Source: Actinomadura opuntiae
GTDB taxonomy: Bacteria > Actinomycetota > Actinomycetes > Streptosporangiales > Streptosporangiaceae
Direction: 5' to 3'
DNA length: 64,000 nt
Assembly: GCF_030283205.1 (NCBI RefSeq)
Contig: NZ_JASNWF010000015.1
Coordinates: 124,001 to 188,000 of the forward strand
Shown in pieces: positions 43,299-51,016 of this stretch (position 1 is its first letter; every line of letters begins with the position of its first letter). Made by a program: the position numbers and the translations under genes. The notes beneath the pieces are model-generated. The model saw only the letters and a list, made by a program, of their open reading frames with translations, did no database searches and was not told the origin of the DNA.

Positions 43299-44570
43299 TC
43301 AGCCGACCCTGTTCGGAGGGGCGGGGGCGAAGCGGTCCAGGGTGGTGATCCCCGCGACCTTGTGCGGCTGAGCCCCGGCCATCAGCCTCCCGTAGTTCTC
43401 GGAGAGGGCCTCGAGATTGAGGGCACCGTGCAGGGTGATGACACGCGCGTCGCGCCAGGCCCGCTGGATGGGCTCGCTCTCCATGATCGCGGTCGATCCG
43501 GAGTTCCTCTGGAGCAGCTCGATCGCCTCCGCGCACGCCTTGGCCGCGAAGGCCGTCTCGACCAGGACGCGGGCGCTGAACATCTGCATGTAGTCCGGAT
43601 CGGCCGGCGTGCCGGCGGCGGCGAGCTCGCCGAGCCGGTCGGTCTCCTCGGCGTTGGCGCGGGTCATCAACGTGGCCGACTGGATCTTGGCGTGGACTTC
43701 GGCGAGCATCAGATGCGTGGAAGGCGCTTCGAGCTGGTTCTTGTACGTGGTGCCGCGGATCGGCCGGCCGGCGGATCGTTCGAGGAATCGCTCCAGCGTG
43801 CCCTGGGCGATGCCGATCGACATCCCCGCCATGAGGCTGAAGGCCCAGCCGAGCGTGGGCGCCCTCCAGAGGGAGCCTTTGAGACCGTTGTCGAGGGTTC
43901 CGGCGGAGATGTGACGAAAGTCGACGCCCCGATAATCCGGGACGAGGAGTTCGTCCTTGGCGAGCATGAGGGAGACGCTGCCGGTGGCGCGCATCCCGGC
44001 GACCTGCCAGTCGTCGAGGAAGCGGAGCTCGTCGCGCGGGACCTGAACGCCTACCAGATAGGGGCCCTCGCCGTCGTCAGCGATGCAGCCGAGGTTGGTG
44101 AACGGCGCCCAGAGCGCGTCACTCCCGAACGTCCAGGGGCCGCCGGAGATGATCCAGCCGCCCTCGACACGCCTCGCGCGCCCCCGGGACGCCGGGAAGT
44201 GGCTCGAACCGGCGACGCGCGGCCCGACCCACGGCGGGCCGTAGACCTCCTCGACGACGCGGGCGCCCGAGCCGGCCGGAATCCAGTTCGTGGAGGCTCC
44301 CGCCCAGACGGTCCATCCGCTGGAGCCGTCCCACTTGGAGACCTCGGAGACGACGTCCAACTGCTGCCGGACGGTGAGCTCGTAGCCGCCGAACTCGGCG
44401 GGGCTGCCGATGTCGAAGGCCCCGGTGGCGTCCAGATCGGCGATGGTCTCGTCCGAATGACGGCCTGCGCGTTCGGCGGCCAGCGCCCGCTCGCGCAGCG
44501 TGGGGCCGAGCGCACGCACCTTCTCCAGGATCGCCGTCAGCCTGTCGGTTGTCTCTTGGGTCGCCGCCAT
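43299..44570 (-). CDS. HsaA-like flavin-dependent monooxygenase, oxygenase component (copy 3)
   Basis: 423 residues from ATG 44570, six bases after GAGGAG; ATG 44579 lies on the ribosome binding site and is less likely. Acyl-CoA-dehydrogenase fold: LDATGAFDIGSPAEFGGYELTV, VSKWDGSSGWTVWAGASTNW, GPWTFGSDALWAPFTNLGCI, DDWQVAGMRATGSVSLMLAKDELLVPDYR, NSGSTAIMESEPIQRAWRDARVITLHGALN. It is more distant from copies 1 and 2 than those are from each other. It needs reduced flavin from elsewhere, and the flavin reductases at 24782 and 55866 are candidates. Confidence 0.85.
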   Translation of the reverse strand: MAATQETTDRLTAILEKVRALGPTLRERALAAERAGRHSDETIADLDATGAFDIGSPAEFGGYELTVRQQLDVVSEVSKWDGSSGWTVWAGASTNWIPAGSGARVVEEVYGPPWVGPRVAGSSHFPASRGRARRVEGGWIISGGPWTFGSDALWAPFTNLGCIADDGEGPYLVGVQVPRDELRFLDDWQVAGMRATGSVSLMLAKDELLVPDYRGVDFRHISAGTLDNGLKGSLWRAPTLGWAFSLMAGMSIGIAQGTLERFLERSAGRPIRGTTYKNQLEAPSTHLMLAEVHAKIQSATLMTRANAEETDRLGELAAAGTPADPDYMQMFSARVLVETAFAAKACAEAIELLQRNSGSTAIMESEPIQRAWRDARVITLHGALNLEALSENYGRLMAGAQPHKVAGITTLDRFAPAPPNRVG

Positions 44571-44622
44571 CGTCGTCATCTCCTCTGTCGTGCCTGTGGA
44601 TCGAGAACCGCTCTGCCGGAGA

Positions 44623-46890
44623 TCACCTCGGTGGCACGATCGGCAGCTGGACATAGCTCGGGTGGGCCGGCCCGGTGTGGATCATGTTCTCCGCCCCGAC
44701 GTGGTAGCTCTCGTCGTACGCGCGGACGGGCAGGCCGGCGGGTGCGTAGGGCTGAACGTCGATCCGCAGGCGGCAGCCCTTGCGGATCTTCGCGCTGCTC
44801 GGGTTGAGCCCGATCTCGATCGGGACGATCTCGCCGGGCTTCAGCGGCCGGTGGTCCGCCTCCGCGTGCGTGTGGACGGGCCAGTACTCCGTCGACCTCG
44901 CCTTGTCCAACTCGCGGTGTGAGGCCTTCAGCCAGCCGTGTCCGACGGGGTGGATGTTGTTCGGATCGATCGGATGGACCAGGGCCTCGTAGCGAATCTC
45001 TCGATCCTGCTCGTCGATCACGCGCAGGGACACGAAGACGTCCATGTCGTCGCTGGTCGACGACACCCACAGGCCTACCTTCATGTAGCCGGCGAGCACC
45101 AGGTCCTCGGTCAGCGGCTCGCTGACGAAGGAGATGCCGGTGGACCAGCGCGGTGTGCCGCCGACGGAACCCGTCGGAAAGCCCGTGGGCCGTCCCAGCT
45201 CGAGGTGGGCGTCGTAGTGCGCGCTGCTCCCGGTGGCCGGTATCTCCTCGCTGATCCGCAGGAAGTCCTCCCGGCGGCCGTCGCCCTTCCAGCCCGACGG
45301 GACGGCGTCCAGGTACCAGCGGCGGTAGACGGTCCGCGCGATCGGCCATTCGTTCTCTTCCGAGACGTAGTAGGCGCCGTTGCCCGTCCTGACCTGGACG
45401 CGGACCGGAGCGTCGTCCATGACGCCGTTGTCGGCGCCCTTGAGCCAGTGGTCGAAGAACCGCATGTGCTCGGCGATCGTCGAGCTCTTGTAGGCGTGGG
45501 GGAACCAGGCGTCGACGAAGTCGAACCTCTTCGCCTTGGCCCCGGTGGACCGGATGAAGGTCTCGCTGCTGCCGAGCTGGTGGATGGTGGCACCCGTCTG
45601 GGGGCCGACGATCCAGACCGGCGCCGTCGCCTTCTCGATCTCGGGAGACATGAAGATCGACCCACGAGGGCCGTAGGCGGCCGGATCGTTGAAGGGGGTC
45701 GCCAGCACGCGGGCCATCCAGTCGGTCTCCGGACGCCGCTCGCCGCAGAAGTTCCGCCCGGACCAGATCTTCCACCACCAGTTCCAGAAGCCCTCGCCGA
45801 AGATGCCGCCGCCGTAGACGGCCTCGTTGTAGAGGTCGGAGTCGGTGCCCAAGGCGATCATCGCCTTCAGGTGGGGCGGTCGCAGGCTGGCGACGTTGTG
45901 CTGCGTCATCGCCAGGTAGGACATCCCCCAGAGACCGACGTTGCCGTTGGACCAGGACTGCGTTGCCGCCCATTCGATCGCGTCGTAGTAGTCCTCCGCC
46001 TCCTGGACGCTCAGGGGAGACTGGACGCCGGGGCTGTTGCCGACCCCGCGGCTGTCGATCCGAACGCACACGTAACCGTTCGGAACCCAGACGGCCGAGT
46101 CGACGCTCTCATGGTTCTCGTACTGCTGGCCCTCGGGATTGCCCGAGAAGTAGCGGTCCTCGGTCTCCTCCTTGGCCAGCGCGTCCGCTTCGCTGCCGAT
46201 GCACTCGTGATTGAAGGCCTTACCGTAGAAGCTCATGCTCATGACGACCGGGTGGCGGCCGTCGTCGGCCGGACGGAAGACGTCGGCGTAGACGAAGGAC
46301 CCGTCGCGCAGCGGGATGGCGACGTCGGTCATCTTGATGATTCCGCGGATGTCGCGCCGGAGCGTGTTGCGGGCGGCGGCGGCGGTGCGCAGCCTTCGGG
46401 GGGTTTTCGCGGTGAAGACGCCCGGCGTGGCGTTGAGCTTGTCCAGAAGGGCCGTGACCACGGCATCGTCGGCGAAGGGGTCGGCGCCTGCCGGACCGGC
46501 TTCGGCCTGGTCGAAATCGATGACGACCGATCCGACGAGGTCGTGCACGATCGGCGCGATCGTGACGCCGGATTCGACGTCGCCGGACTGGTCCAGGGTC
46601 TGGACCAGTCGCGCGAGATTGGTCGCGGCCGGATCGTGAAGCCGGTCGATCTTCCCGGCCACCCGGTAGACGAGCTGCGCGAGGTTCACCCGAGGCGCGC
46701 CCTCGACCGCTCCCAGGACGAGACCGCCCACGAGGAAGCTGACCGCCTCACCCTTCCGGTAGTGGAACTCACCGCGTTCGTTGGTGATCCCGGTGAGCGT
46801 CGGTGTCTGGTACCGGAGGCCGGCGATCGGCCCCGCGAAGACGCCGGTGGCGATGCCCGCCGCCTTTCCGCCCGTTTCAGCGATGCGCAT
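44623..46890 (-). CDS. CocE/NonD-family hydrolase with extra N-terminal domain (copy 2)
   Basis: 755 residues from ATG 46890. Residues about 190-755 are a CocE/NonD hydrolase: MTDVAIPLRDGSFVYADVFRPADDG, nucleophile elbow VGLWGMSYLAMTQHN, cap region GEGFWNWWWKIWSG, and a C-terminal jelly roll (DLVLAGYMKVGLWVSSTSDDMDVFVSLRVID). The first 190 residues are unusual: GVFAGPIAGLRYQTPTLTGITNERGEFHYRKGEAVSFLVGGLVLG resembles the carbohydrate/cell-surface-associated repeat found in bacterial lipoproteins (GTTDADGGF..G..VTFSIGNLVLG), yet there is no signal peptide. It is the most upstream gene of the operon after the CaiB gene. Confidence 0.82.
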   Translation of the reverse strand: MRIAETGGKAAGIATGVFAGPIAGLRYQTPTLTGITNERGEFHYRKGEAVSFLVGGLVLGAVEGAPRVNLAQLVYRVAGKIDRLHDPAATNLARLVQTLDQSGDVESGVTIAPIVHDLVGSVVIDFDQAEAGPAGADPFADDAVVTALLDKLNATPGVFTAKTPRRLRTAAAARNTLRRDIRGIIKMTDVAIPLRDGSFVYADVFRPADDGRHPVVMSMSFYGKAFNHECIGSEADALAKEETEDRYFSGNPEGQQYENHESVDSAVWVPNGYVCVRIDSRGVGNSPGVQSPLSVQEAEDYYDAIEWAATQSWSNGNVGLWGMSYLAMTQHNVASLRPPHLKAMIALGTDSDLYNEAVYGGGIFGEGFWNWWWKIWSGRNFCGERRPETDWMARVLATPFNDPAAYGPRGSIFMSPEIEKATAPVWIVGPQTGATIHQLGSSETFIRSTGAKAKRFDFVDAWFPHAYKSSTIAEHMRFFDHWLKGADNGVMDDAPVRVQVRTGNGAYYVSEENEWPIARTVYRRWYLDAVPSGWKGDGRREDFLRISEEIPATGSSAHYDAHLELGRPTGFPTGSVGGTPRWSTGISFVSEPLTEDLVLAGYMKVGLWVSSTSDDMDVFVSLRVIDEQDREIRYEALVHPIDPNNIHPVGHGWLKASHRELDKARSTEYWPVHTHAEADHRPLKPGEIVPIEIGLNPSSAKIRKGCRLRIDVQPYAPAGLPVRAYDESYHVGAENMIHTGPAHPSYVQLPIVPPR

Positions 46891-47002
46891 CAAACTTCCA
46901 CTCTCATCGACACTGACGTGAACGAGTTCGGCCGTACGCGGCGGTCACTCCGGAGGGAAGCGACCGAAGGGCTCGCCGCGGCCGCCACCGGCTCGCTACC
47001 TC

Positions 47003-48262
47003 TCACTGCGCTCTCCTCTCCAGGCATGACGGTGCGTCCAGCCAGGCCCGGATGGACGCGGTGTCGGCGTCGAGAACGGGGGGCGGGCGGTGGTCCACGC
47101 GGGTCATCTCGGTCTCGGCGCCCGCCGAGTCGACGGTGAAGGTCCGCAAGGCCGAACCCGGCAGGCTGATCTTTCCCAAGCTGTGATGCTCGACGTCGAT
47201 GAGCAGATGTTGGGAGCGGGTCTGCTCCCACTCGTAGACCTCGTCGAGGCTGCGGACCCGGCCGGCCGGTACACCGGCCTCGGCGAGCCGCTGCAGCAGT
47301 TCACCCGGCTCGATGCGGGCAAAGACGGCTTCGAGCAGTTCGGTGAGAGCTTCGCGGTGCGCCACCCGGTCGGCGTTCGTCGCGTAGCGCGGGTCGTCCG
47401 CCTCGAGGTGGAAGGCGGCGCTGAGGCGGTGCCACATGGCGTCGTTCCCGCAGGCGATCTGCACGCTTCCGCCCGCGCAGCGGAACAGCCCGTAGGGGGC
47501 GATGGTCGGGTGGTGGTTGCCCTGCGCGCGACCGACCTCGTTGGCCACTGTCCAGCGCGTTCCCTGGAACGCGTGGGCCGCGACGACGGAGGACAGCAGC
47601 GACGTGCGGACGATCTGTCCCCTGCCGGTGCGGTCGCGCTCTCGCAGCGCCGCGAGTACGCCGAACGCGCCGTTCATGCCGGCGAGCAGGTCGGCGATCG
47701 GCACTCCGACGCGCTGCGGATGCGCGGGGTCCGGTCCGGTGAGGGACATCAACCCGGCCTCACCCTGGGCGATCTGGTCGTATCCGGCGCGGCTCGCCTC
47801 AGGGCCGTCGTGCCCGAACCCGCTGATCGACAACACCACCAAGCGCGGGTTGAGCCCCATCAGCCGCTCGGTCCCGAATCCCAGCCGCCGCAGTCCGCCC
47901 GGCTTGTAGTTCTCCAGCAGGACGTCCGCCCGCTCGATGAGCCGGGCCAGCAGCCGGGAGTCCTCGTCGCTCTTCAGGTCGAGCGTGATCGACTCCTTGT
48001 TCCGGTTGCAGGACAGGAAGTACGTCGACTCCGCAGTGCCGTCCTCGGCGCGGACGAACGGCGGCCCCCAGGACCGGCTCTCGTCTCCGGCAGGACTTTC
48101 GACCTTGATCACGCGAGCGCCGAGGTCGCCGAGCATCATCCCGGCCTGCGGTCCGGCGAGCGCACGACTGAGATCGATGACGAGCAGCCCTGCGAGCGGC
48201 CCGCCGGATGCCGGCCCGCTCGCGGGCGGATCCGTATGGTTCTCGACTCTGTCTGTCGGCAC
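47003..48262 (-). CDS. CaiB/BaiF-type (family III) CoA-transferase
   Basis: 419 residues from GTG 48262. Family III CoA-transferase: LAGLLVIDLSRALAGPQAGMMLGDLGARVIKVESPAGDESRSWGPPF, NRNKESITLDLKSDEDS, ADVLLENYKPGGLRRLGFG, and the catalytic Asp in SRAGYDQIAQGEAGLMSLTG. These enzymes exchange CoA between carboxylic acids without a covalent anhydride released to solvent. In block 2 it would activate an acid substrate or intermediate to its CoA thioester. It is divergent from the SnoaL-like gene at 48594, with two AAAGTGT-type palindromes in the 330-bp gap. Confidence 0.9.
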   Translation of the reverse strand: MPTDRVENHTDPPASGPASGGPLAGLLVIDLSRALAGPQAGMMLGDLGARVIKVESPAGDESRSWGPPFVRAEDGTAESTYFLSCNRNKESITLDLKSDEDSRLLARLIERADVLLENYKPGGLRRLGFGTERLMGLNPRLVVLSISGFGHDGPEASRAGYDQIAQGEAGLMSLTGPDPAHPQRVGVPIADLLAGMNGAFGVLAALRERDRTGRGQIVRTSLLSSVVAAHAFQGTRWTVANEVGRAQGNHHPTIAPYGLFRCAGGSVQIACGNDAMWHRLSAAFHLEADDPRYATNADRVAHREALTELLEAVFARIEPGELLQRLAEAGVPAGRVRSLDEVYEWEQTRSQHLLIDVEHHSLGKISLPGSALRTFTVDSAGAETEMTRVDHRPPPVLDADTASIRAWLDAPSCLERRAQ

Positions 48263-48327
48263 GATCGTGGCGCTCGATTCTGACTCGGAGGAGTGGATGT
48301 GGTGAGCACCCTAGGAAAACTCGAGGC

Positions 48328-48346
48328 AAAGTGTCAACATTTTCAC
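48328..48346. promoter_or_regulatory. AAAGTGT-N2-ACA(C/T)TTT operator-like site
   Basis: AAAGTGTCAACATTTTCAC, 66 bp upstream of the CaiB start. One mismatch from the perfect palindrome at 48483; reverse complement nearly identical to 38148-38164. Confidence 0.55.
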
Positions 48347-48482
48347 GAGCGGCCGGTCGGGTTGACCTGGCCGGGCAAGCTCTCGCCCCTCCACCTTGGC
48401 CTTACTGAAACCCCCTAGATCTTGCAGGGGCTTAGATCATGTGGAGTCGTTTCAGTGCGGAGGCGGGCACGGAGTGTCGCGG

Positions 48483-48498
48483 GCAAAGTGTTGACACT
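48483..48498. promoter_or_regulatory. Perfect palindromic operator-like site
   Basis: AAAGTGTTGACACTTT: two 7-bp arms AAAGTGT/ACACTTT around TG. It lies 96 bp upstream of the SnoaL-like gene start (48594). The form matches GntR/FCD operators. Confidence 0.6.
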
Positions 48499-48593
48499 TT
48501 TCGTGGAGCCTCCTTAGGGTGAGCCGCGCAACCGAAGGGCGCTCGGTCGGGCATTGACGCCGATGGGCGACCGCAAGGACGAGGAGGGCAACC

Positions 48594-49115
48594 ATGGTTG
48601 AACACGACAAGGCCGCCATCATCGAGGCCATGAACCTCTACGGGTTCGCGCTCGACGCCCACCAGTGGGATCTGTTCGACCGGGTCTTCACCGAGGACGT
48701 GACGGCGGAGTTCGGCCCGGCCGGAGCCGCATGGAAGGGCCTCGCCGAGTTCAAGCGCTCGTTCGCCGAGTTCCACGAGACGCTGGACGGCCACCAGCAC
48801 ACGATGATGGGCCATCTGGTGCACGTCGATGGCGACAGGGCCCACGCCTTCGCCTACGGCAACTGGCTGCTCGTGCGCGAGGCGGCCGAAGGCGGTCCGA
48901 CCTGGCAGGGAACCGGCTGGTACGACGACGAGCTCGTCCGAACCGACCGCGGGTGGCTCATTCGGCGGCGCGTCTGCCGGCTGATGTCCTGGACCGGCAA
49001 CCCCCTGGTCCCCGAGCCGAACGCCGAACACAACCCGGACATGAAGACGAACGTGCTGCGCGAGCACGGCGACGCGGGCATGATCGGATTCCTGAAGGCG
49101 ATCCAGGCGGAGTAG
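48594..49115 (+). CDS. SnoaL-like/NTF2-fold protein (scytalone-dehydratase-like)
   Basis: 173 residues from ATG 48594, with GAGGAGG upstream. MVEHDKAAIIEAMNLYGFALDAHQWDLFDRVFTEDVTAEFG is the standard helix 1/strand entry of SnoaL_4 proteins. VTHH-like metal-free pocket residues are replaced by GHQHTMMGHLVHVDGDRAHAFAYGNWLLVRE, and WQGTGWYDDELVRTDRGWLIRRRVCRL completes the cone. Likely a dehydratase, isomerase or ligand carrier of the pathway. It is transcribed away from CaiB and followed by the tandem-HTH TetR gene 45 bp later, probably as one unit. Confidence 0.82.
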   Translation: MVEHDKAAIIEAMNLYGFALDAHQWDLFDRVFTEDVTAEFGPAGAAWKGLAEFKRSFAEFHETLDGHQHTMMGHLVHVDGDRAHAFAYGNWLLVREAAEGGPTWQGTGWYDDELVRTDRGWLIRRRVCRLMSWTGNPLVPEPNAEHNPDMKTNVLREHGDAGMIGFLKAIQAE

Positions 49116-49139
49116 CCGCCCGTTTCGCCTGACATGCGA

Positions 49140-49157
49140 GTTCATAGTAAATTGAAC
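49140..49157. promoter_or_regulatory. Palindrome overlapping the TetR leader
   Basis: GTTCATAGTAAATTGAAC (arms GTTCA/TGAAC), ending 3 bases before the ATG at 49161. It is AT-rich for this DNA and probably an autoregulatory operator; it would also hide the translation start. Confidence 0.45.
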
Positions 49158-49160
49158 GAT

Positions 49161-49994
49161 ATGTCACGCATCAAGAGCTCGCCCGGCGGTCAGGTCCCGC
49201 AGGAGATCATCGAAGCCACACTGCGGGCCGCGGCGGACCGGGGCGTCTCCGTGGCCGAGGTGACCCTGCGGGACATCGCCCTGGAAGCCGGACTCTCCCG
49301 CAGCACACTGGTGCGCCGGCTCGGCGGCACCCGGAACGCGCTGGACGAGGCGTTGCTCGCCGCCGGCGTCGAACTGGGAGGCCGGAAGCCGGTCAGGGAG
49401 CGCGCGATCGAGGTCACGGGCACCATGATCAGCACGCAGGGGCTGGGACGCGTGACCTTCGAGCGGGTGGCGGCTGCGGCCGAGTGCTCCGTGCCCAGCC
49501 TCTACACGACCTTCGGGAGCCGCGACGAACTCCTGCGGGCGGTGTTCGAGCGTTACAGCCCCATCCTCGACGTCGAGGCGTTCCTTGCCTCGTCGCGTGG
49601 CGACCTGGAGGACACTGTCCGACGCCTGACCCGGCTCATGGTCGACACACTGGAGCGCGAACCGCGCGTCCTGCCGACGCTCCTCGCGGAGGTCTTCGCC
49701 CGTCCCGGTGACGAGAGCGTCCACATGGTCTTCCAGAACCTCACCCCTCGCCTGCTGGCGGGGCTGGGCGCATGGCTCGCCGAGGAGGCCGCCGCCGGTC
49801 GCATCCGTGATCTGCCGCCCCTGCTGCTCACCCAGCTCATGGTCGGCCCGATCTTCCTGCACTTCCTTCTGCGCCCCGTCACGAGCCAGGTCGTCCCTGC
49901 GGCCGACCTTCCCAACAAGGACGAGGCCATCGAGGCCTTCGCCCAGGCCTTCCTCCGAGCGGTCGCCCTGCCTCCGACGGAGCCGCTCGACTAG
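49161..49994 (+). CDS. TetR-family regulator with two tandem HTH domains
   Basis: 277 residues from ATG 49161, no strong ribosome binding site. Residues about 12-65 form one TetR-like HTH (EIIEATLRAAADRGVSVAEVTLRDIALEAGLSRSTLVRRLGGTRNALDEALLAAG). Residues about 75-135 form a second, more canonical one (VRERAIEVTGTMISTQGLGRVTFERVAAAAECSVPSLYTTFGSRDELLRAVFERY). A normal helical C-domain follows (LEDTVRRLTRLMVDTLEREPRVLPTLLAEVFARPGD). Standard TetR proteins have one HTH and about 190-220 residues, so the extra domain is real extra length. It could recognise a longer or bipartite operator. Confidence 0.8.
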   Translation: MSRIKSSPGGQVPQEIIEATLRAAADRGVSVAEVTLRDIALEAGLSRSTLVRRLGGTRNALDEALLAAGVELGGRKPVRERAIEVTGTMISTQGLGRVTFERVAAAAECSVPSLYTTFGSRDELLRAVFERYSPILDVEAFLASSRGDLEDTVRRLTRLMVDTLEREPRVLPTLLAEVFARPGDESVHMVFQNLTPRLLAGLGAWLAEEAAAGRIRDLPPLLLTQLMVGPIFLHFLLRPVTSQVVPAADLPNKDEAIEAFAQAFLRAVALPPTEPLD

Positions 49995-49999
49995 CTCCC

Positions 50000-50884
50000 T
50001 CAGTACGAGGCTTTCTTGGCCGTGAAGGCGTCGAATTCCCGCTGGGCGAACTGCTCGAAAGTGGTCGGGGGTCGGCCGAGCAGCCACGTCAGTACGTTGG
50101 GGTTTCCGATGAAGTCATGGCTGCTGTAGCGATCGCTGATCGCCCGCAGGAGCCGGGCCTGGTACGGGAACCGGGTGGGGCTCTCGGCTCCGAGGGTCGC
50201 CTTGAGAAAGGTCTCGGAGTCGATGCGTTCGGCGGTGACGTGGCGCCCCGTCACCTCTGACAGGATCTTCGCGAGGTCGTGGGCCGTGTATCGCCCGGGC
50301 GCCACCAGCTCGTAGGTGGCGCCGGCGTGCTGTTCGGCGTCGATGAGGACGCCTGCGGCCACTTCGGTCACGTCACCCAGGTCCACCATCGACTGGTAGC
50401 GGTCGAGCGCCCAAGAGAGGGCGAAGACGTCCCTCTCGAAGGCGGCCCTGAGCCGATGGCGCAGCATGTAGTTGGCGGGTTGGAGGATGGTGAACTCCAT
50501 CCCCGACGAGAAGAGATGTTCTTCGAGGTCGCGCTTGATCTCGTGTTGGACGAGGTCGGTGATGATCGGGTGAAGCACCGAGCTGAAGACGAAATGCCGT
50601 ACACCGGCCGCCCGGGCGGCGTCGATGGCGGCGATCCCCATCTCCCGTTCTCGGGGATGGAGAGCGGGCCCGACGTAGTAGACCTTCTCAACGCCTCGCA
50701 TGGCTCGGGTCAGGACGTCCGGGTCGGCGGCGTCCCCGACGACGACGTCGGTGACACCGTTCGCGTGCAGGGCCTGTGCCGACTCTTCGGAGCGAACACA
50801 GGCACGAAGTGTGACTCCGGCCGCCATGAGTCGCGGGAGTAGCACCTTGCCTTGATTGCCGTTCGCCGCCGTCACCAGTAGCAA
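50000..50884 (-). CDS. NmrA-like NAD(P)H-binding protein (copy 3)
   Basis: 294 residues from TTG 50884, seven bases after AAGGAG; a TTG at 50917 is an alternative. Rossmann loop LLLVTAANGNQGKVLLPRLMAAGV, VEKVYYVGPALHPREREMG, HFVFSSVLHPIITDLVQHEIKRDLEEHL, FTILQPANYMLRHRL, and the shared C-terminal block DFIGNPNVLTWLLGRPPTTFEQFAQREFDAF. It is the most diverged of the three copies. It converges with the TetR gene (5 bp between stops) and is divergent from GntR copy 4, with a CCTATTGGTTCGG element in its leader. Confidence 0.82.
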   Translation of the reverse strand: MLLVTAANGNQGKVLLPRLMAAGVTLRACVRSEESAQALHANGVTDVVVGDAADPDVLTRAMRGVEKVYYVGPALHPREREMGIAAIDAARAAGVRHFVFSSVLHPIITDLVQHEIKRDLEEHLFSSGMEFTILQPANYMLRHRLRAAFERDVFALSWALDRYQSMVDLGDVTEVAAGVLIDAEQHAGATYELVAPGRYTAHDLAKILSEVTGRHVTAERIDSETFLKATLGAESPTRFPYQARLLRAISDRYSSHDFIGNPNVLTWLLGRPPTTFEQFAQREFDAFTAKKASY

Positions 50885-50908
50885 CTGCCGACTCCTTGAT
50901 GAAATAGA

Positions 50909-50922
50909 CCGAACCAATAGGT
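50909..50922. promoter_or_regulatory. CCTATTGGTTCGG element, site 1 (minus orientation)
   Basis: ACCGAACCAATAGG, i.e. CCTATTGGTTCGGT on the minus strand, in the divergent region between NmrA copy 3 and GntR copy 4. Same 13-mer as 51907-51919. Confidence 0.55.
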
Positions 50923-51016
50923 TTGATAATAATGCGGTCTCCGGCCGGTTCCGTCAAGGGAGGAGCCGGCCAGACCGGATCCTGGTCGAATCGGGCGTAT
51001 CCGTTAGGCTCCATCC

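Noticed and set aside
40597..43536. Single 979-codon minus-strand frame interpreted as one giant protein
   Set aside because: Only the part after ATG 42204 is protein-like; the upstream part is an out-of-frame reading of the MDR gene.
44938..47139. Plus-strand open frame of 733 codons
   Set aside because: Antisense shadow of the CocE/NonD copy 2 gene, produced by high third-position GC.
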